From the IMG/VR virus record IMGVR_UViG_3300027857_000045, positions 1-33,375 of that record: a stretch of 33,375 nt of DNA; one strand, written 5' to 3'. Both the position numbers and the translations under genes were made by a program. Origin of the DNA: a virus. The first letter of the stretch is position 1. Each line of letters starts with the position of its first letter. Under the pieces are notes generated by a model. That model was not told the origin of the DNA. It saw nothing but the letters and a program-made list of their open reading frames with translations, and made no database searches. Of the stretch, positions 1 through 7,726 are shown piece by piece.

Positions 1-1135
1 TGGGCGTGTTCTGCGCGGCGTTCTGATGCAGCCACGTCTGGACGTCGGGCCCGGCTCCGCCGTAGAGCGTCCTTCCGCTTTCCGCGTCGACTACGCGGGC
101 CTGGCCGCCTTCCAACTCCTCGATGTGCGCCAGTTTGCCCTTGATCGTGACCGGTATCGGCTCAACCGGCGCCGTGACCGGAGTCGTGATTCCAGGGCCG
201 GAGGTCTGAGATACCCCGAGCTTTTGCAGCCAGTCCTTCGCTTCGGCGAGTGTGCCATCAAAGGCGACATCGCCGGTTGTCGGGTCGAGGATACGACCGC
301 GACCGCGGCCGTAGCGCTGAATCACTTGCGTCGTCGTCGGCCGGAGAGCGGTCGCCGGCTGAAGCTCCGAAGGCACTCCGCCAGCTTCGGGGCCGCCCAG
401 GGCGGATGGAACCATCCCCGCCTGTCGCTCCTGCTCCACCAGGCGCGCGGCTTCGACATTGTGCGCCTCGCCGAACTTCTCGCCCACCATGTTCCCGGCT
501 TCGCGGATACCCATAGCGGTGAGGCCGCCCATCAATCCGGCGTTTGCCAGCTCGCCGGCGGCTCCAGCGTAATCGCCCTTCGAGAACGCCTGCGCGCTGC
601 GCTGTGCGGCCCGATAGGTCTGGACTCCGGCCTGCCCGGTGAAACCGAGGCTCACCAACTTGCTCAGCGTGCTGAGAACCGGCTTCACTAGCGGCCCGGT
701 GGCCGTCTTGGCGGCAGCCCCTAATCCGGCCGTGGCGAGGGCGATGCCCAGATTCTCCACGTCGCCAACGTCGGGCTGGCCCTTGGCGCCTACCTGATAG
801 GACGGCAAGTTCGTCATGCCATATCTTTCGGCGCCGGCTTTAATTGCGGGCCCGACATCGGCCAGGTCATTGTTCAGGTCGCCGGTCAGCCCCTCCTGCG
901 GTTGCTCGAAGACAGGCGGAACCGCCTGAGCGGTGCGCGTGTGGAGCTGCGGGAGGATCGGCTGCGCGCCGGCTCGCGGAACAGGACCGCCGCCAGTGCG
1001 CTCGACAGGCGGCGCGGGCGCAGCTTTCGCGGCAGGTGGCACGTCGGCCAGAAGTTTGTCGAGATCGTTAGCGCCCGAGGGGAGCGCCTTCGCCGCTGGA
1101 ACGTCAGCCAGCAGCGTGTCGAGATCGTTCGGCAT
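1..1135 (-). CDS. Large internal virion/ejection-type protein, C-terminus outside window
   Basis: Only the first 378 residues are visible; the gene runs off the left edge. ATG at 1133-1135 lies 3 nt after the stop of the preceding gene, so the two are probably translated together. Residues 3-13 and 23-33 are two copies of the pattern NDLDxLLADVP. A Pro/Ala-rich linker follows to about residue 95, then an Ala/Gly-rich helical stretch near 125-165 that could insert in membranes, then a longer Ala/Glu-rich segment. No catalytic motif is visible in this part. In P22 the genes after the gp4/gp10/gp14 set are the ejection proteins gp7, gp20 and gp16, and this gene holds the last of those positions. 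The gp16/gp20-like role is inferred from order and composition, not from a recognised domain. Confidence 0.7.
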   Translation of the reverse strand, partial: MPNDLDTLLADVPAAKALPSGANDLDKLLADVPPAAKAAPAPPVERTGGGPVPRAGAQPILPQLHTRTAQAVPPVFEQPQEGLTGDLNNDLADVGPAIKAGAERYGMTNLPSYQVGAKGQPDVGDVENLGIALATAGLGAAAKTATGPLVKPVLSTLSKLVSLGFTGQAGVQTYRAAQRSAQAFSKGDYAGAAGELANAGLMGGLTAMGIREAGNMVGEKFGEAHNVEAARLVEQERQAGMVPSALGGPEAGGVPSELQPATALRPTTTQVIQRYGRGRGRILDPTTGDVAFDGTLAEAKDWLQKLGVSQTSGPGITTPVTAPVEPIPVTIKGKLAHIEELEGGQARVVDAESGRTLYGGAGPDVQTWLHQNAAQNTP

Positions 1136-1138
1136 CCG

Positions 1139-2749
1139 TTATTTGATGATTCCCTTCTGTCGTGCGGCCTTGATAGCGGCATCGACGTCCCTGCCGTTCT
1201 GGGCGGCCCACTGCCGGATATCGGCTTCGGTCTTTTGCGTGACGGCCGCCGCGGCGGGCGGCTTGGCGGGCTGGCTGGGCGCGACGGCGGGCGACTTGGC
1301 GGGCGCGGCCCCTGCGGGCGCGTTCCGAGCCGCCATGCCCTTGAACAGCGCCGCATCGCCATCGCGTAATTCCTGTTGGGCTGCGCTGAGCGGCTTGCTC
1401 GGATTCTGCATCCCCAGCCGCGCGCCAGCGTCGTACTTCCCCGGCAACACCGCCGTCGTCAGCCGCTCGGTGATTCCCTTGTACCGGTCGGTCATGTCCT
1501 GAATCAGCGCGTCCGAACTGGAGTTGTCGGCCGCGGCTGCCTTTGCCATCGGCACGACGTTACCAAGTCGATCGACATACGTCTTGCCGCCGGAGGAAAT
1601 AGCGTTCGCAAGGCTCGACCGCATCCCGTAGAGCTTTTGCTCAGTTTCGCCAGCCTTGTCGAATTCGATGCGCGCCTGGCGAACGTCCTTGCGCGTCGAG
1701 TTGGGTGTCGGGTTGTCTCTATCGTTGATACGGGTCCAACCTTGCGACTCCAGAACGCCTTGATGCCTCACGAGGTCGGCATGGTTCGTCTCGGCGCGCT
1801 CGGCTGTCGCCTTCGCCCGGTCGTCCGCCGCCACCTGCTCGGGAGTCAGCAGCATTCCACGGTTAAGCACGGCCGGCGATGTCTCGGGATCGAACGCTCC
1901 CTTTTTGATCAAACTGCGCGCCTGCTCGTAGAAGGCCGCTGGCATGTCGTCGCCGTTGAGGTTCTTTTCGAACGTGGCGCTGTCGGGCGATGCCATGAGA
2001 CGCTGTACCGCGTCCGTCTTTACCTGCTGGGTCTCTTTGTTCTGGCGTTCCTGAGCCAGAGCATCGGTGGCCGCCAGCTCGCCTGGGAGCCGGGCCTCGC
2101 CGGTGGCCGCCATCCGCTCGCGCGCCTCGGCCGCCTTCCGCTGGGTGATCCTCTCCACCCATTGCGGGCTCGAATTGATCAGGTGATTGGAAAAGTCCAG
2201 TACGTTGCCGCGCGCCGTCTCGCCGGTCGGGTCCTGTATAAGGCTCTGCTGAACGTGCTGCATGACCGGCCCGAGGAGCGCCGGATCGACCGCCTTAGCG
2301 TCTATCGCGTGTTGCGCCAGCGTGAGAAACAGGTGTGGATCGCCATTAGCCTCTTTGACCGCGTTGCCGACTGCGCCGCCGGCGTCTTCCTCCTGTGTCC
2401 TTACTTCGCCGCGGGTCTTGGCGAGCTTGGCGACCGATTCCTGCGCGTCGTTGACGCTTTTGAGAATTCCTGGAATCAGTGCGCCGTGGCCGCCAGAGGC
2501 GAGCCCTTGCGTCAGCACGCCCTGATCGATGGTAGCTTTCCCGTCCGGCCCGACAGTGAGCGCCTTGAGGTAGTTGTCATTGGTCGCCTTCATGTTGTCG
2601 ATCGCTGTCTGCTTCTGCTGGATATCCAAAGCTCCCATCTGTCCTTGCTGGATGAGATTGCGAGTTTGCAGTACTCTTCCTGCTTGCTCAAGAGGGTCTG
2701 CAATTTGAGGAGGACGAACACTTAATGGAATTTGAGGATCAATGGGCAT
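1139..2749 (-). CDS. Internal virion (DNA ejection) protein, gp20-like by position
   Basis: 536 residues, mostly charged alpha-helical sequence rich in Ala, Gln, Glu and Lys. It has no signal peptide or transmembrane segment. An Ala/Pro-rich linker near residues 470-505 leads into a short C-terminal helical module with repeated K-A-A-R type sequence. The ATG at 2747-2749 is followed by MPIDPQIPLSV and lies only about 11 bp from the tail of a dispersed junction element; no Shine-Dalgarno sequence is visible. It sits between the gp7-like gene and the last ejection-type gene, as gp20 does in P22. Helical, low-complexity ejection proteins diverge fast, so function rests on synteny. An alternative is an unrelated structural protein. 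Confidence 0.7.
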   Translation of the reverse strand: MPIDPQIPLSVRPPQIADPLEQAGRVLQTRNLIQQGQMGALDIQQKQTAIDNMKATNDNYLKALTVGPDGKATIDQGVLTQGLASGGHGALIPGILKSVNDAQESVAKLAKTRGEVRTQEEDAGGAVGNAVKEANGDPHLFLTLAQHAIDAKAVDPALLGPVMQHVQQSLIQDPTGETARGNVLDFSNHLINSSPQWVERITQRKAAEARERMAATGEARLPGELAATDALAQERQNKETQQVKTDAVQRLMASPDSATFEKNLNGDDMPAAFYEQARSLIKKGAFDPETSPAVLNRGMLLTPEQVAADDRAKATAERAETNHADLVRHQGVLESQGWTRINDRDNPTPNSTRKDVRQARIEFDKAGETEQKLYGMRSSLANAISSGGKTYVDRLGNVVPMAKAAAADNSSSDALIQDMTDRYKGITERLTTAVLPGKYDAGARLGMQNPSKPLSAAQQELRDGDAALFKGMAARNAPAGAAPAKSPAVAPSQPAKPPAAAAVTQKTEADIRQWAAQNGRDVDAAIKAARQKGIIK

Positions 2750-2760
2750 ACGAACACTTT

Positions 2761-2859
2761 GGCTTTCATTCTGCCGGCGTCGTGGAGAGATTCTGAGAGC
2801 GCTGCTGTGGTTCTACGCCGTCGATGCTTCGTACTGAAAAGCAACTGGCTCCAGAGAGA
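2761..2859 (-). repeat. Dispersed junction element, copy 1
   Basis: Tail (GGCTTTCATT on the plus strand) lies about 11 bp from the start codon of the ejection gene. The head (GATGCTTCGTACTG, then CAACTGGCTCC) points right. It forms an empty head-to-head pair with copy 2. For all copies, strand is the strand on which head reads to tail. Boundaries are judged by eye to within about 10 bp. Confidence 0.8.
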
Positions 2860-2866
2860 AATGCCG

Positions 2867-2938
2867 GGGCAAGCGGCAGTACGCAGAATAGAGCGAGCCG
2901 TGTGATTCCAGCGAGAGCGGTGCCGAGCACCTAAAACC
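2867..2938 (+). repeat. Dispersed junction element, copy 2 (short form)
   Basis: Head begins GCAAGCGGCAGTACGCAG. The body matches the GTGATTCCAG form also seen at 31799-31886. The tail ends in GAGCACCTAAAACC about 6 bp from the stop of the gp7-like gene. It is the head-to-head partner of copy 1 with nothing between them. Confidence 0.7.
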
Positions 2939-2944
2939 TAAGGG

Positions 2945-3979
2945 TTAAGGTGTTCGAGTCGGATATATCCAACTACCGTTACCTGCCGGGTTAAACGTTG
3001 GCGTATTGATATCCGGTCTGTTGATGTAGTTCGGGTTGTTCAATAGCGAGTTGAACTGCGCGGCCCCGGTCACGGCATTCGCCGCCCCGCCAAAGGCGGT
3101 GTTCCAGGCGTTCGACGAGCCCACGGTTCCAGCCGCCTGCGCGTTGCCGGCCTGCGTCTTGTAATTCCCGGCCGTCTGCGCCGCCCCAATCGTATTCGCC
3201 GCGATCAGATTGGCCGCGTTCGAATTGAGCGATCCGGCGTACTCCTGCCCGGCGAAGCCGATGTCTCCGCCATACCGCGCCGCCCCAATGGTGTTGCCGC
3301 CCTCGGTCGTGGCTGCAGCCTGCCCGGCGCCGGCCGCGCTCGAGAGATTGGCGAATCGGTTCTGTGTCGATTGTTCGAAGCGCGCGAAGGCGTTCTGGTA
3401 TTCCTGGCTGGCATTCGACTGCGCGAAAGCGTTGATGTCCTTGGCGAAGCCGCCGCCCTCTACCGCTCCGCGGGCCGCTGCGCCCTGCGAGAGGGCCTTC
3501 TCGCCCTGCTGTTCGCGAAAAGCGTAGCCTGGGTCTACGGTAAGGTCGGAGAGTTGAGGAGTTTTATTAAACGCCCCTCCCTCAGCGAGGCCGGCGTTGA
3601 TCAGGTTGGTCGCGTTCGCGCCCGTCGCGGCGTAGGGATCGAGCAGCGCGTTCGCCTTGCCTGCGGCGGCAGTGACGCCTCCGGCTGCGGCGGTCGCAGC
3701 ATCGGTGACGCCCGCTCCGGCGGCCTTGGCGGCGGCCGAGATCGTCGGATTGACGAGATTAGTGGCGTCGGTGACGCCCTGCGCCGCGGCGTTGGCTGCC
3801 GCTACCTGCTGCTTGGCGGCTTTATCGGCCGCGTTCGAGCCGAACAGGCCGCCGAGGATGCTGCCGCCCGCGCCGACCGCGGCGCTGCCGATCATGGCGG
3901 TAACGGGATCGTAGCGGCGACCGTCGGGGAAGGGATTACCGGTGGGGAATTCGGAAAGGAGCTGATTTCGGGTGAACAT
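2945..3979 (-). CDS. DNA transfer/ejection protein, P22 gp7-like
   Basis: 344 residues. After a short N-terminus comes a Gly/Ala hydrophobic segment (about residues 28-50, with GAGGSILGGLFG), followed by a long Ala/Gly/Asn-rich region with repeated AANA, AAGA and GAAxTAGN units. The C-terminus ends in WIYPTRTP. This composition, with a glycine-zipper-like segment near the N-terminus, is usual for gp7-type DNA injection proteins of P22-like phages, which leave the capsid and help form the DNA conduit through the envelope. It starts 6 bp after the stop of the GNAT gene, matching the gp14-gp7 order of P22. Assignment is by synteny and composition. Confidence 0.72.
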   Translation of the reverse strand: MFTRNQLLSEFPTGNPFPDGRRYDPVTAMIGSAAVGAGGSILGGLFGSNAADKAAKQQVAAANAAAQGVTDATNLVNPTISAAAKAAGAGVTDAATAAAGGVTAAAGKANALLDPYAATGANATNLINAGLAEGGAFNKTPQLSDLTVDPGYAFREQQGEKALSQGAAARGAVEGGGFAKDINAFAQSNASQEYQNAFARFEQSTQNRFANLSSAAGAGQAAATTEGGNTIGAARYGGDIGFAGQEYAGSLNSNAANLIAANTIGAAQTAGNYKTQAGNAQAAGTVGSSNAWNTAFGGAANAVTGAAQFNSLLNNPNYINRPDINTPTFNPAGNGSWIYPTRTP

Positions 3980-3985
3980 GAGGAA

Positions 3986-4447
3986 TTAGCGCGGCCTGCG
4001 CAGTTCGAGCATCAGAAGGTGAAACGGCTTGCCGCCTTTCGTGCCGGCATCGTGCTTGATGGAATACTGGCGGAAGCCGACCAGCTTCGCGAGGCGTATG
4101 GCCAGCCGGTTATAGCTCGGGGCCGGTCCGATCAGGCGCGCCAGCTTCGGGTAGTGCTTCCAAACCCAATCGACGAAGGCTTCGGCGACCTGGCGCGTCG
4201 CGCCCCAGGCCTCCGGCACGAAGCAAAAATGCACTTCAGCCTCGTCTTTACCCGAGGCGACCACGAGAAACAGCGCCATCGGCGAGCCCTGCTCGGAGGC
4301 GATCACGAAGTCGACGCCCTCGCGCGGCCCGATATCGACCGCGTCGAACTTCGCCGGCGCGGTGTCGTTCACCATGCGCCGGTAGCAGCGGTTGTTAGCG
4401 AGGATCGAGCGGATTAGGGCGAAGTCGGTGGATACCTCGAACGTCAT
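3986..4447 (-). CDS. GNAT-fold acyltransferase-like head protein (gp14 position)
   Basis: 153 residues. The ATG at 4445-4447 overlaps the stop codon of the upstream gene as ATGA, so this start is chosen over upstream in-frame codons. The sequence has GNAT features: a beta strand with xxVASGKDEAEVHFCF, the segment FVPEAWGATRQVAEAF in the acetyl-CoA-binding region, and a late helix ending in LAKLVGFRQYS, the usual N-R-A-x-x-L-x-K-x-G-F closing motif of the fold. Many P22-like phages carry such a protein just before gp7. Whether it acetylates anything or is a structural remnant cannot be told from sequence. Confidence 0.75.
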   Translation of the reverse strand: MTFEVSTDFALIRSILANNRCYRRMVNDTAPAKFDAVDIGPREGVDFVIASEQGSPMALFLVVASGKDEAEVHFCFVPEAWGATRQVAEAFVDWVWKHYPKLARLIGPAPSYNRLAIRLAKLVGFRQYSIKHDAGTKGGKPFHLLMLELRRPR

Positions 4448-4722
4448 TTTGCCGGCGGCCGTTGCCACTTCAGATCCTGCGTCAGCCCGCATCCTTCGCG
4501 ATTAGCCTCTTTCTGGAGCGCCAGCACCTTCGCCTGGAGAGCCGCCTGCGCGTCGTCGATGGCCTTCTGGCCGGCTTTCTCGGCGTCGTACTTGGCGATG
4601 ATCGCCCGCGCTACGGTAAGCTGCGCCTCGCGTATTTCGAGCGCCTGATGGTCGGTTAGGGCGTCGGGAGTTTGAGCAACAGCAAGGGTTGCAATTGCAA
4701 GTAGAGTGATAATAAGTCTCAT
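4444..4722 (-). CDS. Exported small coiled-coil protein
   Basis: 92 residues. A Sec-type signal peptide (MRLIITLLAIATLAVAQ, likely cut after AVA) precedes a heptad-rich helix of about 55 residues. The C-terminus is short, with one Cys and the sequence TQDLKWQRPPAK. The product should be periplasmic or envelope-attached. It is coupled to the GNAT gene by a 4-nt ATGA overlap and is preceded by a dispersed element whose tail is 8 bp from the ATG. Size and exported coiled coil would suit a spanin-like or envelope-contact role, but the lysis gene lies elsewhere (14880-15353) and no lipobox is visible, so function is open. Confidence 0.7.
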   Translation of the reverse strand: MRLIITLLAIATLAVAQTPDALTDHQALEIREAQLTVARAIIAKYDAEKAGQKAIDDAQAALQAKVLALQKEANREGCGLTQDLKWQRPPAK

Positions 4723-4730
4723 CTGTTTTC

Positions 4731-4821
4731 AGGCTTGGGTTCGAGCTTGGGCGGCCGTTGAGCTGAGCGCGAGCGCTGCAATCACAGTGCGCCGGGGATG
4801 CTGCCTACTGCCGCTTGCCGC
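4731..4821 (-). repeat. Dispersed junction element, copy 3
   Basis: Tail reads GGCTTGGGTTCGAGCTTG on the plus strand, 8 bp from the ATG of the exported coiled-coil gene. The head ends in CTGCCTACTGCCGCTTGCCG. It is paired head-to-head with copy 4, only about 15 bp apart. Confidence 0.82.
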
Positions 4822-4835
4822 AGCCTTTCTTTCTG

Positions 4836-4935
4836 AAGCCAGTTGCCTTTGACGTTCAGTACGAAGCATCCCCCGGGCAGAGCCACAGCAGCGCTTCCAG
4901 ATCAGCTCCACGGCGCCGGCAGCATGAAAGCCAAC
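4836..4935 (+). repeat. Dispersed junction element, copy 4
   Basis: One of the most complete copies: head GAAGCCAGTTGCCTTT, then CAGTACGAAGCATCCCC, central GAGCCACAGCAGCGCTT, tail GCATGAAAGCCAAC. The tail stops about 6 bp from the stop codon of the C1 protease gene. With copy 3 it forms a 17-bp imperfect stem (4794-4810 with 4857-4873, 15 of 17 positions pairing). Confidence 0.85.
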
Positions 4936-4941
4936 TTCTCG

Positions 4942-5700
4942 TTATTGAATTTCCACCAGCCGGATTGTCCAGAGATCACTTGCCAGGTTTGGATCGGCGA
5001 AATAGGCATAAGGCATCCGGAAGTAGCCCTTCAATCCCCAGCCCGCGCCCCAGGAATTTCTGACGATGTACTGCTTGTTGGCGTCGTCGTATCCCACCAC
5101 GAGAACCGCATGGCCGCCAACCGGCGCCTCGCCCGGCTCCGGCATCGGAACGATACCGTCCTGAGCTACCTGCGCCGTCTCGAAGCCGCCATAAACAGTG
5201 AACCCAACGACAAAGGGATATCCCGCCGCCAGACACGCCTTCATGTGCCCTTCGGTCTGGGTCACGGCGTAATAGCAGCGGACCAGATCTTTCCGTGCGT
5301 CCTTATAGCAGCTGGGCGGCGGCGCGGCGGCGAATTGCGAGATATCGTAGACCCACTCCGTCTCCGGACAAACGCCTTGCGCGAAGACGCTCTTGATGCC
5401 GTCCCGGATCTCGGCGCCGGCGTCTGAGGCGACCGTTCCCTCGATCACCCGCTCGTTGTAATAGATGAACAGCCGCGAGGGGACCGCGACCGCCGTGCTG
5501 TTCTGCTTGCGCTGCTCGAATTCGATTGCGCCGGCGATCGCGTTGGCGGTGCAGGAGCCGAGCGCGCCCTGGTCGTAGACCGGAGGGCAGAGCCCGGTCA
5601 GATCGCATAAGGGGGGAAGGGTGATGTTGGAATGAGGAGAGAAGATCAGGTCTCTCTTATCCAGAGAGTCTTTACGCCAGCCGTATCGTTGAATGTTCAT
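4942..5700 (-). CDS. Papain-family (C1) cysteine protease
   Basis: 252 residues, a full C1A-type peptidase core. The oxyanion-hole Gln and catalytic Cys are in DQGALGSC (Q44, C50), the His is in GGHAV (H197) and the Asn is in NSWG (N215). The spacing is normal and all four residues are present, so it should be active. The short N-terminus, with no long inhibitory prodomain and no signal peptide, argues for cytoplasmic or virion location. It stands alone between two dispersed elements, next to the fibre genes and upstream of the ejection genes. Possible roles are maturation of virion proteins, digestion of host surface protein, or a virion-borne enzyme; none is proven here. Papain-type proteases are uncommon in tailed-phage late operons. 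Confidence 0.92.
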   Translation of the reverse strand: MNIQRYGWRKDSLDKRDLIFSPHSNITLPPLCDLTGLCPPVYDQGALGSCTANAIAGAIEFEQRKQNSTAVAVPSRLFIYYNERVIEGTVASDAGAEIRDGIKSVFAQGVCPETEWVYDISQFAAAPPPSCYKDARKDLVRCYYAVTQTEGHMKACLAAGYPFVVGFTVYGGFETAQVAQDGIVPMPEPGEAPVGGHAVLVVGYDDANKQYIVRNSWGAGWGLKGYFRMPYAYFADPNLASDLWTIRLVEIQ

Positions 5701-5713
5701 AGGATTTTTAGGA

Positions 5714-5806
5714 GTTGGCTTTCATGCTGCCGCTGCCGTTGAGAGATTCCGGGAGCGCTGCTGTGGCTCTGCCCGTGAGATGCTTCGTACAAACGTCAAC
5801 AGGTTC
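5714..5806 (-). repeat. Dispersed junction element, copy 5
   Basis: Tail GTTGGCTTTCATGCTGCC lies about 13 bp from the protease ATG; the intervening leader reads TCCTAAAAATCCT in the sense direction. The head GATGCTTCGTAC overlaps the 3' end of the fibre gene. It is the left arm of a head-to-head pair with copy 6, with two fibre genes between. Confidence 0.85.
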
Positions 5807-7127
5807 CCGTGGTAGAGGTTAAAATTCCGAAGGTGAACACCATGGACCCGGAGCAGGGCAATGTAGAGGTGTGATTCGGCGCATTCGTGCCGTTGATGCG
5901 GAACGTGCCAGTGAAAAAATCGGTGACGCCGGAAACTTGGGATGTAAAACTGGTGCCGATCATCGACAGCGTGCCGTTACTCTGGACCGTAAAGTTATAG
6001 CTACTACCATTGGAATTCAATTGTGTTGAGCATATCCCGCTGATGCAATTGCTGCCAATGACAAACAGTCCTGAGCTGGCCTGCATAAAGTCTTGCGAAT
6101 TTCCCGAGGCGTCCTTGGCAAAGTGTGTATAAGCGTAGAGATTCTTGCCCGCCTGAGCACTGGTCCCGATATCGCTGGTATTGTCGGAGCCAAAGGAGAC
6201 ATCCGCGCCAGAGCCGAGGGCCAGAGCAGACTTCACGGTCGACAGATACGTATACGTGCTCTGCGCCGCATTACTGCTGCTCCCCACGTCGTAGGTATTG
6301 TCCGCGCCGAAGAAGAGATTTGTAGTCGCGGTAAAGGTCGAGCCCCCGTCGAGATTGAGTGCGCCGCCACTCTGTATCTGTAGAATGCCATCGGCGTCTA
6401 GGCCGTGGGCGTAGACGAGGGCAGGCCGGAAGCTCGCCGCCCCGATGTTGCTCACGTTGTCGGTGACGAAAGAGATATCGTTACCAATGCCGCCGGTCAT
6501 GTGCAGCTCCGAAGTCCAGGTCTGCGCCCAGGCGTGGCCCGTGTTGCCAAGGATGTAGGTGTTGGTGAGCGCGGGCTCGACGTTAGTGGAGAAAAGGGCG
6601 ACGCCGCTCGTTAGCGAAAGGGCCGTTACGCTGTTGAATTGCAGGTTGAAGTCCGTTGCGTTCACGCTGCCGGCAATGACGCTGGTAGTGTTTGGATCGT
6701 AGAGAAACTGGCCGCGCAAGGTTCCGTTGAAACCGTCGTAGGCCCAGTAGGCGAATCCGGTGTAAAGGCCTCCCTCTATCACCGTGCCATTCGAGCTCAA
6801 ATAAATGGAACAGCCGTGGCTATCCCAGCCGCCCGCGCCGCTGCCGTCACATAGCGCCAGCGTTCCGTAGCCGACTTGCTGGGCGAGCGCCCATAGGAAA
6901 TCGCCACCGGTCCCGTTCTTCAGACTCACCGCATAGTCGATCCCCAGGCTGAGGTTATTGCCCGTCCCGGTCGACGGCGCGATCACGATGCCGTCCGAAT
7001 TACTCCCCGGCCCGACCACGGTCTTGACGGTGTTACCGGTTTGGATCGACGTTAGCTTGCGAACACCAAGGTCAAGCTGCGCCGCCAGGGGACAAGCGGC
7101 GAGAGCGAGTATAAGTAGGCTGCGCAT
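5796..7127 (-). CDS. Tail-fibre-like protein with N-terminal signal peptide
   Basis: 443 residues. The start is taken as the ATG at 7125-7127, just after the TAA of the upstream gene (7130-7132), because it gives a clean signal peptide (MRSLLILALAACPLAAQ). A longer frame to 7283 would lose it. The mature part has Gly/Thr/Ser-rich beta sequence with at least three copies of a unit like DNTxDIGSSxxxxxxxYxxT (about residues 245-370). This unit is common in trimeric phage fibres and in surface proteins with beta rungs. The C-terminus is TSTTGTC. The repeats argue for receptor binding; the signal peptide is unexpected for a protein assembled in the cytoplasm. Confidence 0.8.
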   Translation of the reverse strand: MRSLLILALAACPLAAQLDLGVRKLTSIQTGNTVKTVVGPGSNSDGIVIAPSTGTGNNLSLGIDYAVSLKNGTGGDFLWALAQQVGYGTLALCDGSGAGGWDSHGCSIYLSSNGTVIEGGLYTGFAYWAYDGFNGTLRGQFLYDPNTTSVIAGSVNATDFNLQFNSVTALSLTSGVALFSTNVEPALTNTYILGNTGHAWAQTWTSELHMTGGIGNDISFVTDNVSNIGAASFRPALVYAHGLDADGILQIQSGGALNLDGGSTFTATTNLFFGADNTYDVGSSSNAAQSTYTYLSTVKSALALGSGADVSFGSDNTSDIGTSAQAGKNLYAYTHFAKDASGNSQDFMQASSGLFVIGSNCISGICSTQLNSNGSSYNFTVQSNGTLSMIGTSFTSQVSGVTDFFTGTFRINGTNAPNHTSTLPCSGSMVFTFGILTSTTGTC

Positions 7128-7129
7128 TA

Positions 7130-7609
7130 TTATTGGACTCCCGTCACGGGCGCTGAGATCAGTTGAAACGTCGTTCCATCCGCCGTGTAGAACAGCGCGG
7201 ACGTGTAAGTGTTCAGCGTCGTGGTCTGGAGATCGACGTAGCCGAGCATCCCCACGAAAGCCGCCGGCCAGGTCTGCTTCCACCCGCCGGTTCCGTCTTC
7301 GCGGATGATCACCAGCACGATCGTTCCCGCCGCCGCCGTTACCGGGATGGCGGTAGAATCCGCATGCAGCGTGATATCGACCAGCACGACACCGGTCCCT
7401 TTCCCGCCGCCGCTGCCGGCGTCCACAAGTTTCTGGACCGTCGCCGCCAGGTCGTTGCCCAAGGTGACCAGGCTAACTACCGTCTTCGCCAGATTATGAA
7501 AGAAGAGCCACCAGACTTTACCGAACAGAACGTCCGGCGCGGCATCGACCGGTGCGACGTTATGCGGCGGGCAGATCAGCGCTGGCTTCGTTGTCTGAGT
7601 GGTGGCCAT
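7130..7609 (-). CDS. Tail-fibre-associated structural protein
   Basis: 159 residues. The N-terminus has a helical segment (VWWLFFHNLAKTVVSL, about residues 32-47); then comes a Gly-rich loop and a beta-rich C-terminal half (about 75-159) with ITLHADSTAIPVTAAAGTIV and a TADGTTFQLIS ending. This C-terminal pattern is frequent in proteins encoded next to phage fibres. It is immediately upstream of, and probably coupled to, the signal-bearing fibre gene. No signal peptide is present. It may be a fibre connector or a short accessory fibre; the exact role is unknown. Confidence 0.65.
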   Translation of the reverse strand: MATTQTTKPALICPPHNVAPVDAAPDVLFGKVWWLFFHNLAKTVVSLVTLGNDLAATVQKLVDAGSGGGKGTGVVLVDITLHADSTAIPVTAAAGTIVLVIIREDGTGGWKQTWPAAFVGMLGYVDLQTTTLNTYTSALFYTADGTTFQLISAPVTGVQ

Positions 7610-7624
7610 GCAATGTTAATTCCT

Positions 7625-7722
7625 GAAGCCAGTTGCCTTTCAAGCACAACAGAATCGGCGTGCGCTGCATTCACCGCGCTTCACAAAAGCACGGCGCCGC
7701 GGCCGAAGACGCGAAAGCCAAA
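7625..7722 (+). repeat. Dispersed junction element, copy 6
   Basis: Head GAAGCCAGTTGCCTTTCAAG is shared with copy 4, the centre is diverged, and the tail GCGAAAGCCAAAC lies 4 bp from the stop of the gp10-like gene. Confidence 0.8.
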
Positions 7723-7726
7723 CTAT

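Noticed and set aside
1376-2725. Long plus-strand open frame opposite the gp20-like gene
   Set aside because: It is a shadow of the minus-strand gene in GC-rich DNA: no ribosome-binding site, no domain, and it covers the coding strand of a syntenic virion gene.
4729-4935. Dispersed elements as integron attC sites
   Set aside because: The ends (GCCAAC/GTTGGC) recall attC core sites, but the RYYYAAC/GTTRRRY pattern is not met, copies occur in both orientations, and no integrase is in the window.
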